64,000 nt of DNA from Yersinia aleksiciae (GTDB lineage Bacteria; Pseudomonadota; Gammaproteobacteria; Enterobacterales; Enterobacteriaceae), in assembly GCF_001047675.1 (NCBI RefSeq), contig NZ_CP011975.1:557710-621709 (forward strand), read 5' to 3'. Under the pieces are notes generated by a model that was given only the letters and a program-made list of their open reading frames with translations, ran no database searches and was not told the origin of the DNA. Position numbers and translations under genes: made by a program. Positions 1 to 9,057 of this stretch are shown here, one piece after another (the first letter of the stretch is position 1; every line of letters starts with the position of its first letter).

Positions 1-948
1 GTGTTCCGTTTGTAGAATCGACCCCAGTTTCATCGCCAATACCGGCAGCACGCAGGGCATGAGATTCAGAATCAGTCCGCCCGCCAGCGCCATCAATATC
101 CAGGACCAAAAGGCGCTGGATGACGCTGGCAAGGTGAGCGCCGGCCCAATGGTGAGTGTGGCTTCTTGCGCCAAACCGGCATCGGTAATCACCATGGTCA
201 GCGGTTTGCCGCGCAGATCCGCCGTCCCTTCACCCCAACCATCCGTGGCAGGAACCCGCACCGATAGCTGCTTACCTTGCACGCTAACAATGGGTTTACC
301 AAGATCCACATCGTCCAGCGTATCGAAGAACAACGCGGGCTGCTGCCAACCTCCCTCACGCAGCGCCAGAATTTGCACCTCTCCGTTGCCATAGCCCGCC
401 TGAATCTGTTGGGTCAAGGCATTGGCAATCGGTACTTGCCCCATCGCTTGGGCAAAATCGTGCGCAAATTGCTGCTGATCTTCAGTGCTTACCGATGAGG
501 AGAGATCAAGGCTAAAGGGGTAGTCGGTCAAAATGCAGACATTGCTACAGGTCGACAGGGTTAATGTCCCGCTCAGTGTTTTGGGTCGCTTGCCGGAAAT
601 GACGATCGGTAACATCACCTGTTCATGATATCCCTGAGTCGAAATCCCAGAAACATCAAAGCGTTGTGGCACTGGCCAGAACCATTTTACTGCGCCAAGG
701 GGCTGATCCCAGACAATCGTGGGCGCAATCCCCCCTTCTCCCGGCGAGCGCCAGTAGGTTTTCCAGCCATCTTCCAGTTGAACGGCAAGTAACATGCGGG
801 TTTCACCGCTGATTGATGGCTCGGCACGTAGCCGAACTTTGGCGTGGTCGTTTTGCGGACTGACCCGCCAGCCGCTGTCTGCCGCCCAAAGAGCAGGCAT
901 CCATAACAGCAACAGACAGAACAAGGCTGTCTTGCTTAAATTGAGCAT
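1..948 (-). CDS. scsB: ScsB-like copper-tolerance thiol:disulfide reductase (DsbD family), 5' part only
   Basis: The reading frame starts at the ATG complementary to 946-948 and stays open to the window edge, so only the first 316 residues are present. Residues 1-23 are a signal peptide (hydrophobic LFCLLLLLWMPALWA). A long periplasmic domain follows, with a CSNVC cysteine pair, and then a first membrane segment containing NLMPCVLPVLAMKLGS. That segment is the hallmark of the DsbD/ScsB transmembrane electron conduit. Members of this family pass reducing equivalents from cytoplasmic thioredoxin to periplasmic Scs partners and protect against copper. The small gene at 1016-1369 precedes it on the same strand, as scsA precedes scsB in Salmonella; scsC and scsD would be expected beyond the edge. 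The DsbD-family call is firm; the choice of ScsB over DsbD rests on the N-terminal domain and the neighbour. Confidence 0.85.
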   Translation of the reverse strand, partial: MLNLSKTALFCLLLLWMPALWAADSGWRVSPQNDHAKVRLRAEPSISGETRMLLAVQLEDGWKTYWRSPGEGGIAPTIVWDQPLGAVKWFWPVPQRFDVSGISTQGYHEQVMLPIVISGKRPKTLSGTLTLSTCSNVCILTDYPFSLDLSSSVSTEDQQQFAHDFAQAMGQVPIANALTQQIQAGYGNGEVQILALREGGWQQPALFFDTLDDVDLGKPIVSVQGKQLSVRVPATDGWGEGTADLRGKPLTMVITDAGLAQEATLTIGPALTLPASSSAFWSWILMALAGGLILNLMPCVLPVLAMKLGSILQTEH

Positions 949-1015
949 TGTTTTTCTCCAAAAATAGATTAATCACAGCAACTACTGCGTTGCCGTCATG
1001 ACGCCAAAAACGTCT

Positions 1016-1369
1016 CTACTCTCGGAAAATACATAATCGCAGATGCACCCTTAAACCACTGGGTGATATGGCTCTGGGCGGCGGGAATCGCATGCGTGTC
1101 GGTGCGGTCGGCATCAACAGCAGCAGTAACAGACCCAAAGAGAAAATGGCTAATTCGAACAGCACGGGTGGTGAGGCCAAGAGAGACTTGGCAGTCAGCT
1201 CGCAAGGGGTTGGCGCTTCATTTAAGTCAGCAAGGGTTTGTGACGCTGATATCGGGAGGAGGTTTTTCGTCAACGCGTGCAGGCTGGCGATGCGTTGTGT
1301 CATACAAACCAGTATGACCAGGCAAGCCAGACAGAGGAACCACTTAGCAGCGCGTTGTCTTTTAACCAT
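1016..1369 (-). CDS. scsA: small membrane protein, ScsA-like
   Basis: A 117-residue protein with an N-terminal membrane segment (about residues 10-27), a short periplasmic loop with one cysteine, a second membrane segment rich in leucine (about residues 70-86) and a conserved-looking C-terminal tail with prolines and the motif HLRLCIFRE. Size, tail and position, 67 bp upstream of scsB on the same strand, match ScsA of the suppressor-of-copper-sensitivity locus. The molecular role of ScsA is not well defined; it is thought to act in copper or peroxide tolerance. The gene identity is inferred mainly from synteny. Confidence 0.55.
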   Translation of the reverse strand: MVKRQRAAKWFLCLACLVILVCMTQRIASLHALTKNLLPISASQTLADLNEAPTPCELTAKSLLASPPVLFELAIFSLGLLLLLLMPTAPTRMRFPPPRAISPSGLRVHLRLCIFRE

Positions 1370-1640
1370 TATCCGTGTTTAACCTGTATCCGTGCGATTC
1401 ATCTCAAAAATTGTTAAATCAGTCCCGTGCAGGATGAGCGCTCATCTTAACGGCATAATCAATATTATCAATGTCTGAACCTAAACTATCACTCAAGATT
1501 ACAATTAATGACAAAGGCGTTTACTTAAAAAATGTAATGTAGCCGACACATTTACAGGTATCATATTGGCAGCCTGCACCTATCGCTGGCTAATACCTAT
1601 ACTCTCCATAGTATCGCCTCCACAGCGAAGGACCGGTTAT
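1370..1640. promoter_or_regulatory. divergent scsA/flk intergenic region with 14-bp perfect palindrome
   Basis: This gap must contain the promoters of the leftward scs genes and of rightward flk. The perfect palindrome GATGAGCGCTCATC lies at 1433-1446, about 65 bp upstream of the scsA start. It could be an operator or a small hairpin. No known regulator consensus was recognised. Confidence 0.35.
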
Positions 1641-2678
1641 ATGCAACCTTTGAACGGCCCAGGTGCGCCCCTTGCCAGTGATCGCAATGTCGCACCGACT
1701 AAGATGACCCATCAGGGCCAAGTGGACTCTCAGGCATTGACCCCTGCTCAACGCACCACGCTGGAAAAACTGATTGTGCGGATTATGGCCCTCAGCCCGA
1801 TAAAATCCGCCGAGATCTGGGCTGCCCTGCGCCACGATTTATCCCTTAGCAGTACCAGTGATTTGCTCGCTCGCCACTTCCAACCCGCAGAGCAGCTACT
1901 GCAAACGCGCTTGTCTCAGGTACAAGAAAATCACGCCAATCATCAGTTGCGCCAACAACTGACTGAACTGCTGCCTCAAGGTAACAATCGACAGGCGGTG
2001 AGTGACTTTATTCGCCAGAACTTTGGTCACACCGTGTTAAGTCAGTTAAGCCATTCAGAATTACAGCAAGTATTAGTGCTGCTGCAATCCGGCACGCTGA
2101 ATATTCCGCAACCACAGTTGACCACGATAACGGACCGGCCACTGTTACCCGCGGAACAGCAAAATATTCAATCACTGGTGGTAAAACTCAGTGCCGCCAC
2201 TGGCGAACAACCAGCAAAAATATGGCAAGCGCTGTTTGATATGGTGGGGGTGAAAAGCAGTGACCCGCTGCCAGCGCGCCATTTCCAGATACTCAGCCAG
2301 TTTTTGCAGACCAAAGTGGTGCTTAGCCAACAAACAGCACCGACACTGGTTAACCTGCAAACCGCATTAAAACAGCCTGCCACTGCGCAGGAGCAGCAGT
2401 TATTGATTGATTACAGCCAGAATCGCTTTCAGGCCAGCCCCACGACGCCACTGACGCAAGCGCAGCTGAACGACATTATCAATGTGCTGTTTGCGGCCCG
2501 ACTAGACCGGGCTAACGCGGTACAATATTCAACTGAAGATCAAAAAATGCTTCAGCCAGTGATTAATCCGATGATTATCGCATTACCGGAATCATTACAA
2601 ACCATACTGCAAAAGCCGTCACTGGTTATTGTCGCGGCGGCCATTGTGATCGTCTTTTTACTGGCAATATTCCTTTAA
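1641..2678 (+). CDS. flk: flagellar biosynthesis regulator Flk
   Basis: A 345-residue protein, close to the usual Flk length of about 330. Most of it is soluble and Gln/Leu-rich. The sequence carries two related halves, each with an LxxLIVRIMALS- or LVVKLSAATG-type helix, a K-S/P-A-[EK]-IW motif and an L-ARHFQ motif (about residues 35-75 and 170-215). A single C-terminal transmembrane anchor, LVIVAAAIVIVFLLAIF, ends the protein. Flk anchors at the inner membrane facing the cytoplasm and keeps the flagellar export apparatus from secreting FlgM too early, coupling ring assembly to late gene expression. The frame is open further upstream to 1566, but the ATG at 1641 has a GAAGGA ribosome site 8-9 bp before it and matches the family start. 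The flk-fabB-mnmC neighbourhood occurs in other enterobacteria. Confidence 0.9.
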   Translation: MQPLNGPGAPLASDRNVAPTKMTHQGQVDSQALTPAQRTTLEKLIVRIMALSPIKSAEIWAALRHDLSLSSTSDLLARHFQPAEQLLQTRLSQVQENHANHQLRQQLTELLPQGNNRQAVSDFIRQNFGHTVLSQLSHSELQQVLVLLQSGTLNIPQPQLTTITDRPLLPAEQQNIQSLVVKLSAATGEQPAKIWQALFDMVGVKSSDPLPARHFQILSQFLQTKVVLSQQTAPTLVNLQTALKQPATAQEQQLLIDYSQNRFQASPTTPLTQAQLNDIINVLFAARLDRANAVQYSTEDQKMLQPVINPMIIALPESLQTILQKPSLVIVAAAIVIVFLLAIFL

Positions 2679-2738
2679 GCGCCATCCACAGTGGCTCAGG
2701 TTATTTCAGCCTGCGCCACCTATCTGACGATACCCAGT

Positions 2739-3872
2739 TCACCACACTAATAAGCCCCAGCCCACCAGCGCGCTCCATAATAAGAATGGTAGCGAGTAAG
2801 CGTGAAATTTCAGCCAAATCGCCGGCTCACCCGCCATTCTGAGCGCAATGAGATTTGCCATCGACCCCAAGGCAAAACCAAAACCACCAATATTCACCGC
2901 ATAAGCCACCAGCGCACTGGATGGCAGGTAATTCAGCAATAAAATCGTGGCGGGAACATTACTGATTAATTGGGATAGGCCGATGCCTAATAGATAAGCG
3001 GTTGTTGCAGATAGAGCTTTAATTTCCCCAAACAACGATTGCAACGCAGGTAATTCAGTCAATAGGCGCACATCGATAAACATCGCCATAAAGACCACAA
3101 TCAAGCTCCAATCAATTGCCAGTAAAACCCGCCGTGCCAGTAGTAATAAGCCAGCAAAAACAATAAGCAGCCCATATTCAGCCTTGCCCAGATCCACGCA
3201 GATAATAAAAATCACATACAGCGCCAAACAACTGAGCAACAAGTGAAACTGGTAAGGATAGATGGGGCTGGAAGCCTGCTTACTTATTTTGCGTGCAGGG
3301 AAGCGCCACCAGGTTACCGCCAGCAATGTCAGTAAAATCGCAACAGCCAAAGGTGCCATCTGGCGGGTAAAAGCCATAAATGACAGTTCAGAGCGGCTCC
3401 ATAATAGAATATTTTGTGGGTTGCCGATCGGCGTTAATAGCGAGCCTGCATTCACTGCCAGCGCAGAGAAAATAATCAGCCGGGATACTGGCAGAGACGA
3501 TATTTTTTTCAACGTTAAAATCAGTGGAACAATGATAAACAGCGCAACATCATTGGTGAGAAAGGATGACAACAGCGCCGCAGATGAAACCAAAAACAGT
3601 GCCAAATGTCGTTCGGTGTGCAATGTGTTAATCATCTTCCGACCGATAAAATCGAAATAGCCGCTGACCTCAACCCCCTTCGTCAGTAGCATTAATCCCA
3701 ATAACGTCACTATGGTGGTCCAGTCAATAAACTGCGGGAAGGCGGTTATTTTCGCTGGCATTAGCGCTGTTAAGCCTATTCCTAGAATCAATAAAATATG
3801 TAGCAGGCGGTCTTTCAAAAAAGGTCTGAAAACCGTATATACAGCACGATGGGTGGCAGTGAAAAGTGTCAT
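2739..3872 (-). CDS. ybiR: YbiR-type inner-membrane anion permease
   Basis: A 377-residue polytopic membrane protein of the ArsB/NhaD/CitM (ion transporter) superfamily. Two conserved stretches, FLTNDVALFIIVPLILTLK and SLLTPIGNPQNILLW in the first half and QLISNVPATILLLNYLP in the second half, are the paired re-entrant/TM signature of this superfamily and align closely with E. coli YbiR. The natural substrate of YbiR is not established. The frame also opens from a TTG at 3887, but the ATG at 3872 is preferred; neither has a strong ribosome site. It is convergent with flk and lies upstream of the agp-like gene on the same strand, with its own 134-bp leader. Confidence 0.85.
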   Translation of the reverse strand: MTLFTATHRAVYTVFRPFLKDRLLHILLILGIGLTALMPAKITAFPQFIDWTTIVTLLGLMLLTKGVEVSGYFDFIGRKMINTLHTERHLALFLVSSAALLSSFLTNDVALFIIVPLILTLKKISSLPVSRLIIFSALAVNAGSLLTPIGNPQNILLWSRSELSFMAFTRQMAPLAVAILLTLLAVTWWRFPARKISKQASSPIYPYQFHLLLSCLALYVIFIICVDLGKAEYGLLIVFAGLLLLARRVLLAIDWSLIVVFMAMFIDVRLLTELPALQSLFGEIKALSATTAYLLGIGLSQLISNVPATILLLNYLPSSALVAYAVNIGGFGFALGSMANLIALRMAGEPAIWLKFHAYSLPFLLWSALVGWGLLVW

Positions 3873-3962
3873 CAGAAAATCTATCAATAATCAGGGCTGA
3901 CAAAGAGAGGTCACGTTAACGCAGCCTCTCATTTTATGCCAGCCCCTATTCTAACCTCCATC

Positions 3963-3999
3963 AAAAACAGCTGCCGACCATTAAACTCATGACCGGCAG
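3963..3999 (-). terminator. rho-independent terminator of the agp-like gene
   Basis: On the minus strand an 11-bp stem (CTGCCGGTCAT with ATGGTCGGCAG, including G-T wobble pairs) is followed by CTGTTTTTG, starting 8 bases after the phosphatase stop codon. Confidence 0.7.
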
Positions 4000-4006
4000 T
4001 CTCAAT

Positions 4007-5308
4007 TTATATCTGCGTGTTGTGTTTTATCGCTTTTCTAAAATCATCCATTGAACAGAAGCCTTTGGCATCAATCGGGCATCCTTTGATTTCCAATGTC
4101 ACACGTTTTGGCGGTGCCTGGAGGGTCAGCGGCGTTTTATTACGAATTTGCTCAGTGGACAGATAGATATATTCAATCTTCATCATATCTTTATTCTGTT
4201 TGATATCTTTCCAACGTTCAAAGACCACTTTGCCGCTGATGGGCGTTTTCTCATATTGGTCTGGCAGCTGATACTCTTTAGTTTTCAGAGCGGCCAGCAA
4301 TGACGCAATATTAGAGTCATGACCAACCAATACCGCCAATTTAGCTTTTTGCGCGGCTAATTCATTCGGCGTTTTCTCGCCTGCGGGATCAAGGGCTGCA
4401 CTGATAAAACTCACCAATTTCTCGGCAGCGTTATCCGCGATAGCAGGCGAACCAAATAACGTCTCATGGTAGAGGTTTTTAATATCAATTAATTTGCGCC
4501 ACTCTTCTGGTGATTGAATTCGCCCCCAAGCCACATCTTTCGCCGGAAAACCCTCGTAATATTGCAGCATGAAGGCATCTGAAGCACCGGTGCCTAATTT
4601 CAGCGGCCCCGTGATGCCCGGCTCTTTATTCTGCACTAAAACAATCGAGGTCGGCTGGGTGCTCCAGTCACATTTTTTATCCACTAGACAGGCTGGCGAA
4701 CTTTTATAATCCAACACGCGGGATAGTAGTTCGTAATTCGGTTGTAAGCGCTGATTTAAGCCCTCTACCCCACCCGGACCGGCATGTTGATTAATGGAGG
4801 CCAGCGCTTTTTCTTTAAATTCTGGCGTCACATCCAGCGTAATGATCGGATTAAACACGGGGTCCATCTTGCCGATATCTTTTTGGTGAGCCACTGGCAC
4901 ATTACAACCTGGGAAAGCACCAAATAAGAAATGCTGCGCCGTGCCAATAGTTCTTGGCAAACTGTTGGCGTAAGTAAATACAGAGGCGTCAACAGGGCAT
5001 CCGGTGGCTTTCAGTAATTTGGCATCGGCTAACCACAGGCGGAAATAACCACCCAATATCGCCTCGATCTCTGCCCCTTTCGGTGTCAAATAGCCACCCG
5101 GAGTACTCCACTGCGGCCATTTATCCGGTGTCGCACTGGAGAGCATATCGCCATAATTCACCAACGGTGCACGTATTCCATGGCGGCTCATCACTAACAC
5201 TTGCTCAAGTTTATAATTATCGCTTTTATTCTGTGCCACGACGTAGGTTGAAGCAGGTAAGAGTATCGCTAATAAGGTCAGGGTATATGCCGTCTTTATT
5301 TTTATCAT
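4007..5308 (-). CDS. agp: periplasmic histidine acid phosphatase, glucose-1-phosphatase (Agp) type
   Basis: A 433-residue protein with a signal peptide (MIKIKTAYTLTLLAILLPAS, cleaved near VVAQ). The histidine-phosphatase active site is RHGIRAP at residues 42-48, supplying the nucleophile His43, and the proton-donor motif VGHDSNIASL lies in the C-terminal third. Long stretches such as YANSLPRT, GAFPGC, LQYYEGFP and VTLEIKGCPIDAKGFC follow E. coli Agp more closely than the phytase AppA. Agp enzymes release phosphate and glucose from glucose-1-phosphate in the periplasm and have some inositol-phosphate activity. One departure is the first motif, RHGIRAP, where E. coli Agp has RHNLRAP; the Gly form is the one seen in phytases. 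Start chosen at 5308, since GGAG lies 6 bp upstream; an in-frame ATG at 5323 has no good ribosome site. Confidence 0.85.
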   Translation of the reverse strand: MIKIKTAYTLTLLAILLPASTYVVAQNKSDNYKLEQVLVMSRHGIRAPLVNYGDMLSSATPDKWPQWSTPGGYLTPKGAEIEAILGGYFRLWLADAKLLKATGCPVDASVFTYANSLPRTIGTAQHFLFGAFPGCNVPVAHQKDIGKMDPVFNPIITLDVTPEFKEKALASINQHAGPGGVEGLNQRLQPNYELLSRVLDYKSSPACLVDKKCDWSTQPTSIVLVQNKEPGITGPLKLGTGASDAFMLQYYEGFPAKDVAWGRIQSPEEWRKLIDIKNLYHETLFGSPAIADNAAEKLVSFISAALDPAGEKTPNELAAQKAKLAVLVGHDSNIASLLAALKTKEYQLPDQYEKTPISGKVVFERWKDIKQNKDMMKIEYIYLSTEQIRNKTPLTLQAPPKRVTLEIKGCPIDAKGFCSMDDFRKAIKHNTQI

Positions 5309-5469
5309 CCCAAGCTCCGTCATCCAGTTGATGGTATAAGAGTTAATCGACTTTTCCGATTGCTACAGTTTTGTTACAAACAACATGATAGACAGAGATA
5401 ATTAGCAAAGGCGGAGTCATATCACAGTTTTGCCAATTGCTCGCAACCGACACTAACAGGAAGATAACG

Positions 5470-6165
5470 ATGAAAATTTTGGGCCTTATTGGTGGGATGA
5501 GTTGGGAGTCGACCATTCCTTATTACCGGATGATTAATCAGCAGGTTAAAGAGCAATTAGGCGGATTGCACAGCGCCAAAATTATTCTCTACAGTGTGGA
5601 TTTTCATGAAATTGAACAGTTGCAAGCTAAAGGTGACTGGCAGACAGCCGCAAAAGTGCTGTCTGATGCTGCCGTATCATTAAAACTCGCAGGGGCTGAG
5701 GTGGTGGTGGTATGCACAAATACCATGCATAAAGTGGCCGATGATATTGAAGCCGCCAGTGGGCTGCCGTTATTGCATATTGCCGATGCCACTGCCGCAC
5801 AAATTAAGCAGCAAGGTATCCATAAAATAGGTTTATTAGGCACTCGCTATACCATGGAGCAAGATTTCTATCGTGGGCGGTTAACTGAAAAACACTATAT
5901 TGAGGTGATTACGCCAGACAGTGCTGACCGTGAAATCATAAACCGCATTATTTATGAAGAGCTGTGTCTGGGGGTGATTAATGACAACTCGCGCCAAGCC
6001 TATCGCCGAATTATGGGTAAATTAGAGCAACAAGGTGTGCAAGGCATTATCTTTGGTTGCACTGAGATTACATTGTTGGTGAATGAGCAAGATGCCAGTG
6101 TGCCGGTATTTGATACCACTGCAATCCATGCCAAAGCCGCTGCTGAGTATGCGCTGAAGCGCTAG
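5470..6165 (+). CDS. ygeA: broad-specificity amino acid racemase, aspartate/glutamate racemase family
   Basis: A 231-residue cytoplasmic enzyme of the PLP-independent Asp/Glu racemase superfamily. The N-terminal signature LIGGMSWESTIPYY, the first catalytic Cys motif VVCTNTMHK (near residue 83) and the second, IIFGCTEI (near residue 198), are all intact, so the two-base racemisation mechanism should operate. The sequence follows E. coli YgeA, which racemises homoserine, Met, Leu and other amino acids. The ATG at 5470 is preceded by AGGAAGATAACG, a good ribosome site; the longer frame from 5437 is not supported. It is divergent from the agp-like gene and is probably monocistronic, as the next gene is convergent. 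Confidence 0.88.
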   Translation: MKILGLIGGMSWESTIPYYRMINQQVKEQLGGLHSAKIILYSVDFHEIEQLQAKGDWQTAAKVLSDAAVSLKLAGAEVVVVCTNTMHKVADDIEAASGLPLLHIADATAAQIKQQGIHKIGLLGTRYTMEQDFYRGRLTEKHYIEVITPDSADREIINRIIYEELCLGVINDNSRQAYRRIMGKLEQQGVQGIIFGCTEITLLVNEQDASVPVFDTTAIHAKAAAEYALKR

Positions 6166-6233
6166 TCGTTATTAACGCCAATGCTATTGGCCATTGCTGT
6201 GGCGGCAAGACAATAACGGCAAGCACGAAAATA

Positions 6234-7241
6234 TCAGCCTCTAATGGCATTTTTTCCTGCGGCCTTGGCGTTATAAAGCATTTTATCCGCACGGATTAAT
6301 AATTGTTCTTGAGCTTCATTTTGCGCCAACTCGACGACGCCTAAACTCATGGTCACATGAATATTACCGTCCACCGGCATGACCTCTATGAGCTGCCTGA
6401 TCTCCTCAGCAATAGTTTTAGCCTCGTTTAATTGCGTGTTCGGCAAGACAATCATAAACTCATCGCCCCCCCAACGGCCCAAAACGTCAATTTCTCTAAT
6501 ATTATTCCTAATCACATCAACAATGTGTGTCAGGGTTAAATCCCCGACTGAATGGCCGTATTGGTCATTAATAAATTTGAAATTATCTAAATCCAGCGAA
6601 AGCAATGATAACGGCTGACTAAATCGCTTAGCACGGTTATATTCATGCTTCAGTACTTTCTCCAGTAAATAGCGATTGGCGGCTGAGGTTAATACATCCG
6701 TTTCAGAAAGACTTTTTTTGATATCTAATTGCTGCTGAAGTTGGTCATTGGTTTTGCGTAACTCTGCTGTTCGCTCCTCAACTAATGCTTCCAGCGTTTT
6801 ATTCTTGAGTTCTAACTTTTCAAGGCGATGTTTTTTATCATGAATATTACGGTGGGCCCCTATCATCCTTGATACCGAACCATCGCGATTACGTTCAATC
6901 ACTTTGCCGCGATCTTCAATCCAGATATAGCCACCATCATGGGTTAGGCAGCGATATTCTATCTGGTATCTTTCGGACTGATTATTAATATAGGCATCGA
7001 ACTGAAACATAACTCGGTCAAAATCATCCGGATGGATAATTTTCTCCCAAGTATGTACTGTATTTTCAAACGCATGAGCAGGATAGCCCAGCATTTCATA
7101 CCAGCCAGAATTACGGTAAACAAATCCATTGTTTGCGTTCCAATCCCAGATACCATCACTTATTACTTCCAGTATTTCGTGAACAACGCGCTCGTTTAAA
7201 TCTGCAATCTTCAACTTCTGATCACTTTGATTGTGGCTCAT
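6234..7241 (-). CDS. PAS-GGDEF diguanylate cyclase
   Basis: A 335-residue cytoplasmic signalling protein. Residues about 15-140 form a PAS_3 fold with its PAC extension (DGIWDWNANNGFVYRN, HPDD, WIEDRGKVIERNRDGS). A coiled coil with heptad leucines and glutamates follows (about 142-185), then a GGDEF domain (about 185-335). The active site WGGDEF is intact, and an RxxD inhibitory site (REID) sits five residues before it, so the enzyme should make cyclic di-GMP and be product-inhibited. The substrate-site motif DLDNFKFIND is also conserved. The signal sensed by the PAS domain cannot be read from the sequence. Start placed at 7241 behind an AGGGT ribosome site; the frame extends to 7277. There are no transmembrane segments and no EAL domain. 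Confidence 0.9.
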   Translation of the reverse strand: MSHNQSDQKLKIADLNERVVHEILEVISDGIWDWNANNGFVYRNSGWYEMLGYPAHAFENTVHTWEKIIHPDDFDRVMFQFDAYINNQSERYQIEYRCLTHDGGYIWIEDRGKVIERNRDGSVSRMIGAHRNIHDKKHRLEKLELKNKTLEALVEERTAELRKTNDQLQQQLDIKKSLSETDVLTSAANRYLLEKVLKHEYNRAKRFSQPLSLLSLDLDNFKFINDQYGHSVGDLTLTHIVDVIRNNIREIDVLGRWGGDEFMIVLPNTQLNEAKTIAEEIRQLIEVMPVDGNIHVTMSLGVVELAQNEAQEQLLIRADKMLYNAKAAGKNAIRG

Positions 7242-7277
7242 TGAACTACCCTGCTGTGTTGGTAAATTAAAAGGCAA

Positions 7278-7593
7278 AAAATAAGCTTGTTTAATTATTG
7301 TTCTAATATTGTGAATTAACGTTTTTAGGTAGGCAAGGGGTTTTTAACGTTAAATTTGACTTTAGGTAAATAAAAACAGATTAAAAATAGATGAAATTTA
7401 AGCTAATACGTTAATATTCAATCACCTACTTTCTATACTGTTATCTGCTTTAGTTATTTAGTATAAGATGTTTTTATGAATAACAAGTGATCAACCCCCA
7501 TTCTTTTATACAAAAAGAGGGAATTAACAAAAAAGACATGAATATCTGATGATTACACTATTTTTATTGCATAGCGTTTATTTTATAGCGAAT
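7278..7593. other. AT-rich intergenic region upstream of the diguanylate cyclase
   Basis: About 320 bp of strongly AT-rich sequence between the start of the leftward diguanylate cyclase gene and the fabB terminator. It must hold the cyclase promoter, but no specific operator or convincing ORF was identified. Confidence 0.4.
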
Positions 7594-7619
7594 AAAAAAG
7601 CCCGCGATCTCTCGCGGGC
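7594..7619 (-). terminator. rho-independent terminator of fabB
   Basis: On the minus strand an 8-bp GC-rich stem (GCCCGCGA with TCGCGGGC, loop of four) is followed directly by six T, 43 bases after the fabB stop. Confidence 0.92.
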
Positions 7620-7662
7620 CTTATTATTCGGGATAAACCAGTAGAAATATCTACGGCTAGCC

Positions 7663-8886
7663 TTATTTCTGGTATTTACGCATGACTAAGGTGGCGTTAG
7701 TCCCACCGAAACCGAAGCTATTAGACATCACGGTTGTCAGTTCACGTTGAGTCGGTTCAGTGATGATATTCATCCCTGCCGCTTGCTCATCCAGATTTTC
7801 AATATTGATACTTGGCGCGATAAAACCGTGCTCAACCATCAACAGGCTGAAGATAGCTTCATGTACACCTGCCGCACCCAGAGAGTGGCCGGTCATTGCT
7901 TTGGTTGAGGAGATAGCTGGCGTGTTATCACCAAATACTTCACGGATCGCGCCCAGCTCTTTCACATCACCAACCGGTGTAGAAGTGCCGTGTACGTTCA
8001 TGTAGTCGATTGGCGTATCAACACCTTCCATTGCCATCTGCATGCAGCGAACCGCGCCTTCACCCGATGGTGCAACCATATCGGCACCGTCAGAGGTAGC
8101 ACCGTAGCCAACAATTTCAGCATAAATGTGCGCGCCACGGGCCAGAGCATGTTCCAGCTCTTCAACCACCACCATGCCACCACCGCCTGCAATCACGAAA
8201 CCATCACGGTCTTGATCGTAAGTACGGGATGCTTTGGTCGGCGTTTCATTGTATTTGGTCGACAATGCACCCATGGCGTCGAACTCGCAGGACATTTCCC
8301 AGCACAGTTCTTCACCGCCGCCAGCAAACACCACATCCTGTTTGCCCAGTTGGATCAACTCCAGCGCATGGCCAATACAGTGTGCTGAGGTCGCACAAGC
8401 TGAGCTGATAGAGTAGTTTACGCCTTTGATTTTAAAAGGGGTTGCCAGACATGCAGAGACACCAGACGCCATGGCTTTAGTCACCATGTATGGGCCTACG
8501 CCTCGCAAGCCTTTTGCGCGCATACCATCAGAACCAGCAACTTGGTTACGTGGTGAACCCCCGCCGGAACCGACAACCAGCCCGCTGCGGAAATTTGAGA
8601 CTTGATCTTCAGTCAAGCCAGAGTCTTCAACCGCTTGTTTCATCGCCAGGTAAGCATAGATCGAGGCGTCGCTCATAAAGCGCAGCACCTTACGGTCGAT
8701 ATTATCTGTAATTGTCTCAGGGTTGAGTTTTACATCGCCCCACACATGGCTGCGCATACCTGCGTCTTTAAATTCCTGAGCGAAAGTAATGCCAGAGCGG
8801 CCTTCCTGCAAAGATGCCAGAACTTCCTGCTGGTTGTTACCAATGCTGGAGACAATACCCAAGCCAGTAATTACTGCACGCTTCAT
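7663..8886 (-). CDS. fabB: beta-ketoacyl-ACP synthase I
   Basis: A 407-residue condensing enzyme of type II fatty-acid synthesis, required for elongation of unsaturated acyl chains (cis-3-decenoyl-ACP branch). The nucleophile Cys lies in [10 protein letters not shown] (about residue 163), and the two catalytic histidines in [10 protein letters not shown] and [10 protein letters not shown]. The glycine-rich [13 protein letters not shown] closes the C-terminus, as in all ketosynthases. Length and sequence match enterobacterial FabB rather than FabF. It is transcribed alone, with FabR and FadR sites directly upstream and a strong terminator downstream. The ribosome site GAGG precedes the ATG at 8886. 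Confidence 0.97.
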   Translation of the reverse strand: MKRAVITGLGIVSSIGNNQQEVLASLQEGRSGITFAQEFKDAGMRSHVWGDVKLNPETITDNIDRKVLRFMSDASIYAYLAMKQAVEDSGLTEDQVSNFRSGLVVGSGGGSPRNQVAGSDGMRAKGLRGVGPYMVTKAMASGVSACLATPFKIKGVNYSISSACATSAHCIGHALELIQLGKQDVVFAGGGEELCWEMSCEFDAMGALSTKYNETPTKASRTYDQDRDGFVIAGGGGMVVVEELEHALARGAHIYAEIVGYGATSDGADMVAPSGEGAVRCMQMAMEGVDTPIDYMNVHGTSTPVGDVKELGAIREVFGDNTPAISSTKAMTGHSLGAAGVHEAIFSLLMVEHGFIAPSINIENLDEQAAGMNIITEPTQRELTTVMSNSFGFGGTNATLVMRKYQK

Positions 8887-8935
8887 TCAATACCTCTTCC
8901 ACATATTTTACATTCGGGATTTTGCAACGCACTTT

Positions 8936-8953
8936 AGCGTACAGTTGTACGCC
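8936..8953 (-). promoter_or_regulatory. FabR operator of fabB
   Basis: The near-palindrome AGCGTACAGTTGTACGCC, 50 bp upstream of the fabB start, matches the FabR/FadR-region palindrome known from enterobacterial fabA and fabB promoters. FabR represses these genes when unsaturated acyl chains are in excess. Confidence 0.75.
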
Positions 8954-8954
8954 G

Positions 8955-8971
8955 AACAAGTCCGATCAGCG
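8955..8971 (-). promoter_or_regulatory. FadR activator site of fabB
   Basis: Minus strand CGCTGATCGGACTTGTT matches the FadR consensus (AnCTGGTCCGACnTGTT) at about 14 of 17 positions. It lies directly upstream of the FabR palindrome, as in E. coli fabB, where FadR activates transcription. Confidence 0.65.
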
Positions 8972-9057
8972 TAATATAGCCAGATAATTTTACAATTTGC
9001 ACGCGGTGGGTCACATAGTTAGAATCGCCCTACCCCTTGAGATACGAGTCTTTTAAC

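Noticed and set aside
59-498. Rightward ORFs of 111 and 73 codons at the left edge
   Set aside because: They are antisense to the signal-peptide-containing ScsB frame, which has clear DsbD-family motifs; they show no family resemblance of their own.
4007-5308. AppA phytase as the identity of the histidine phosphatase
   Set aside because: Although the RHG motif is phytase-like, the rest of the sequence (GAFPGC, LQYYEGFP, GCPIDAKGFC) follows Agp.
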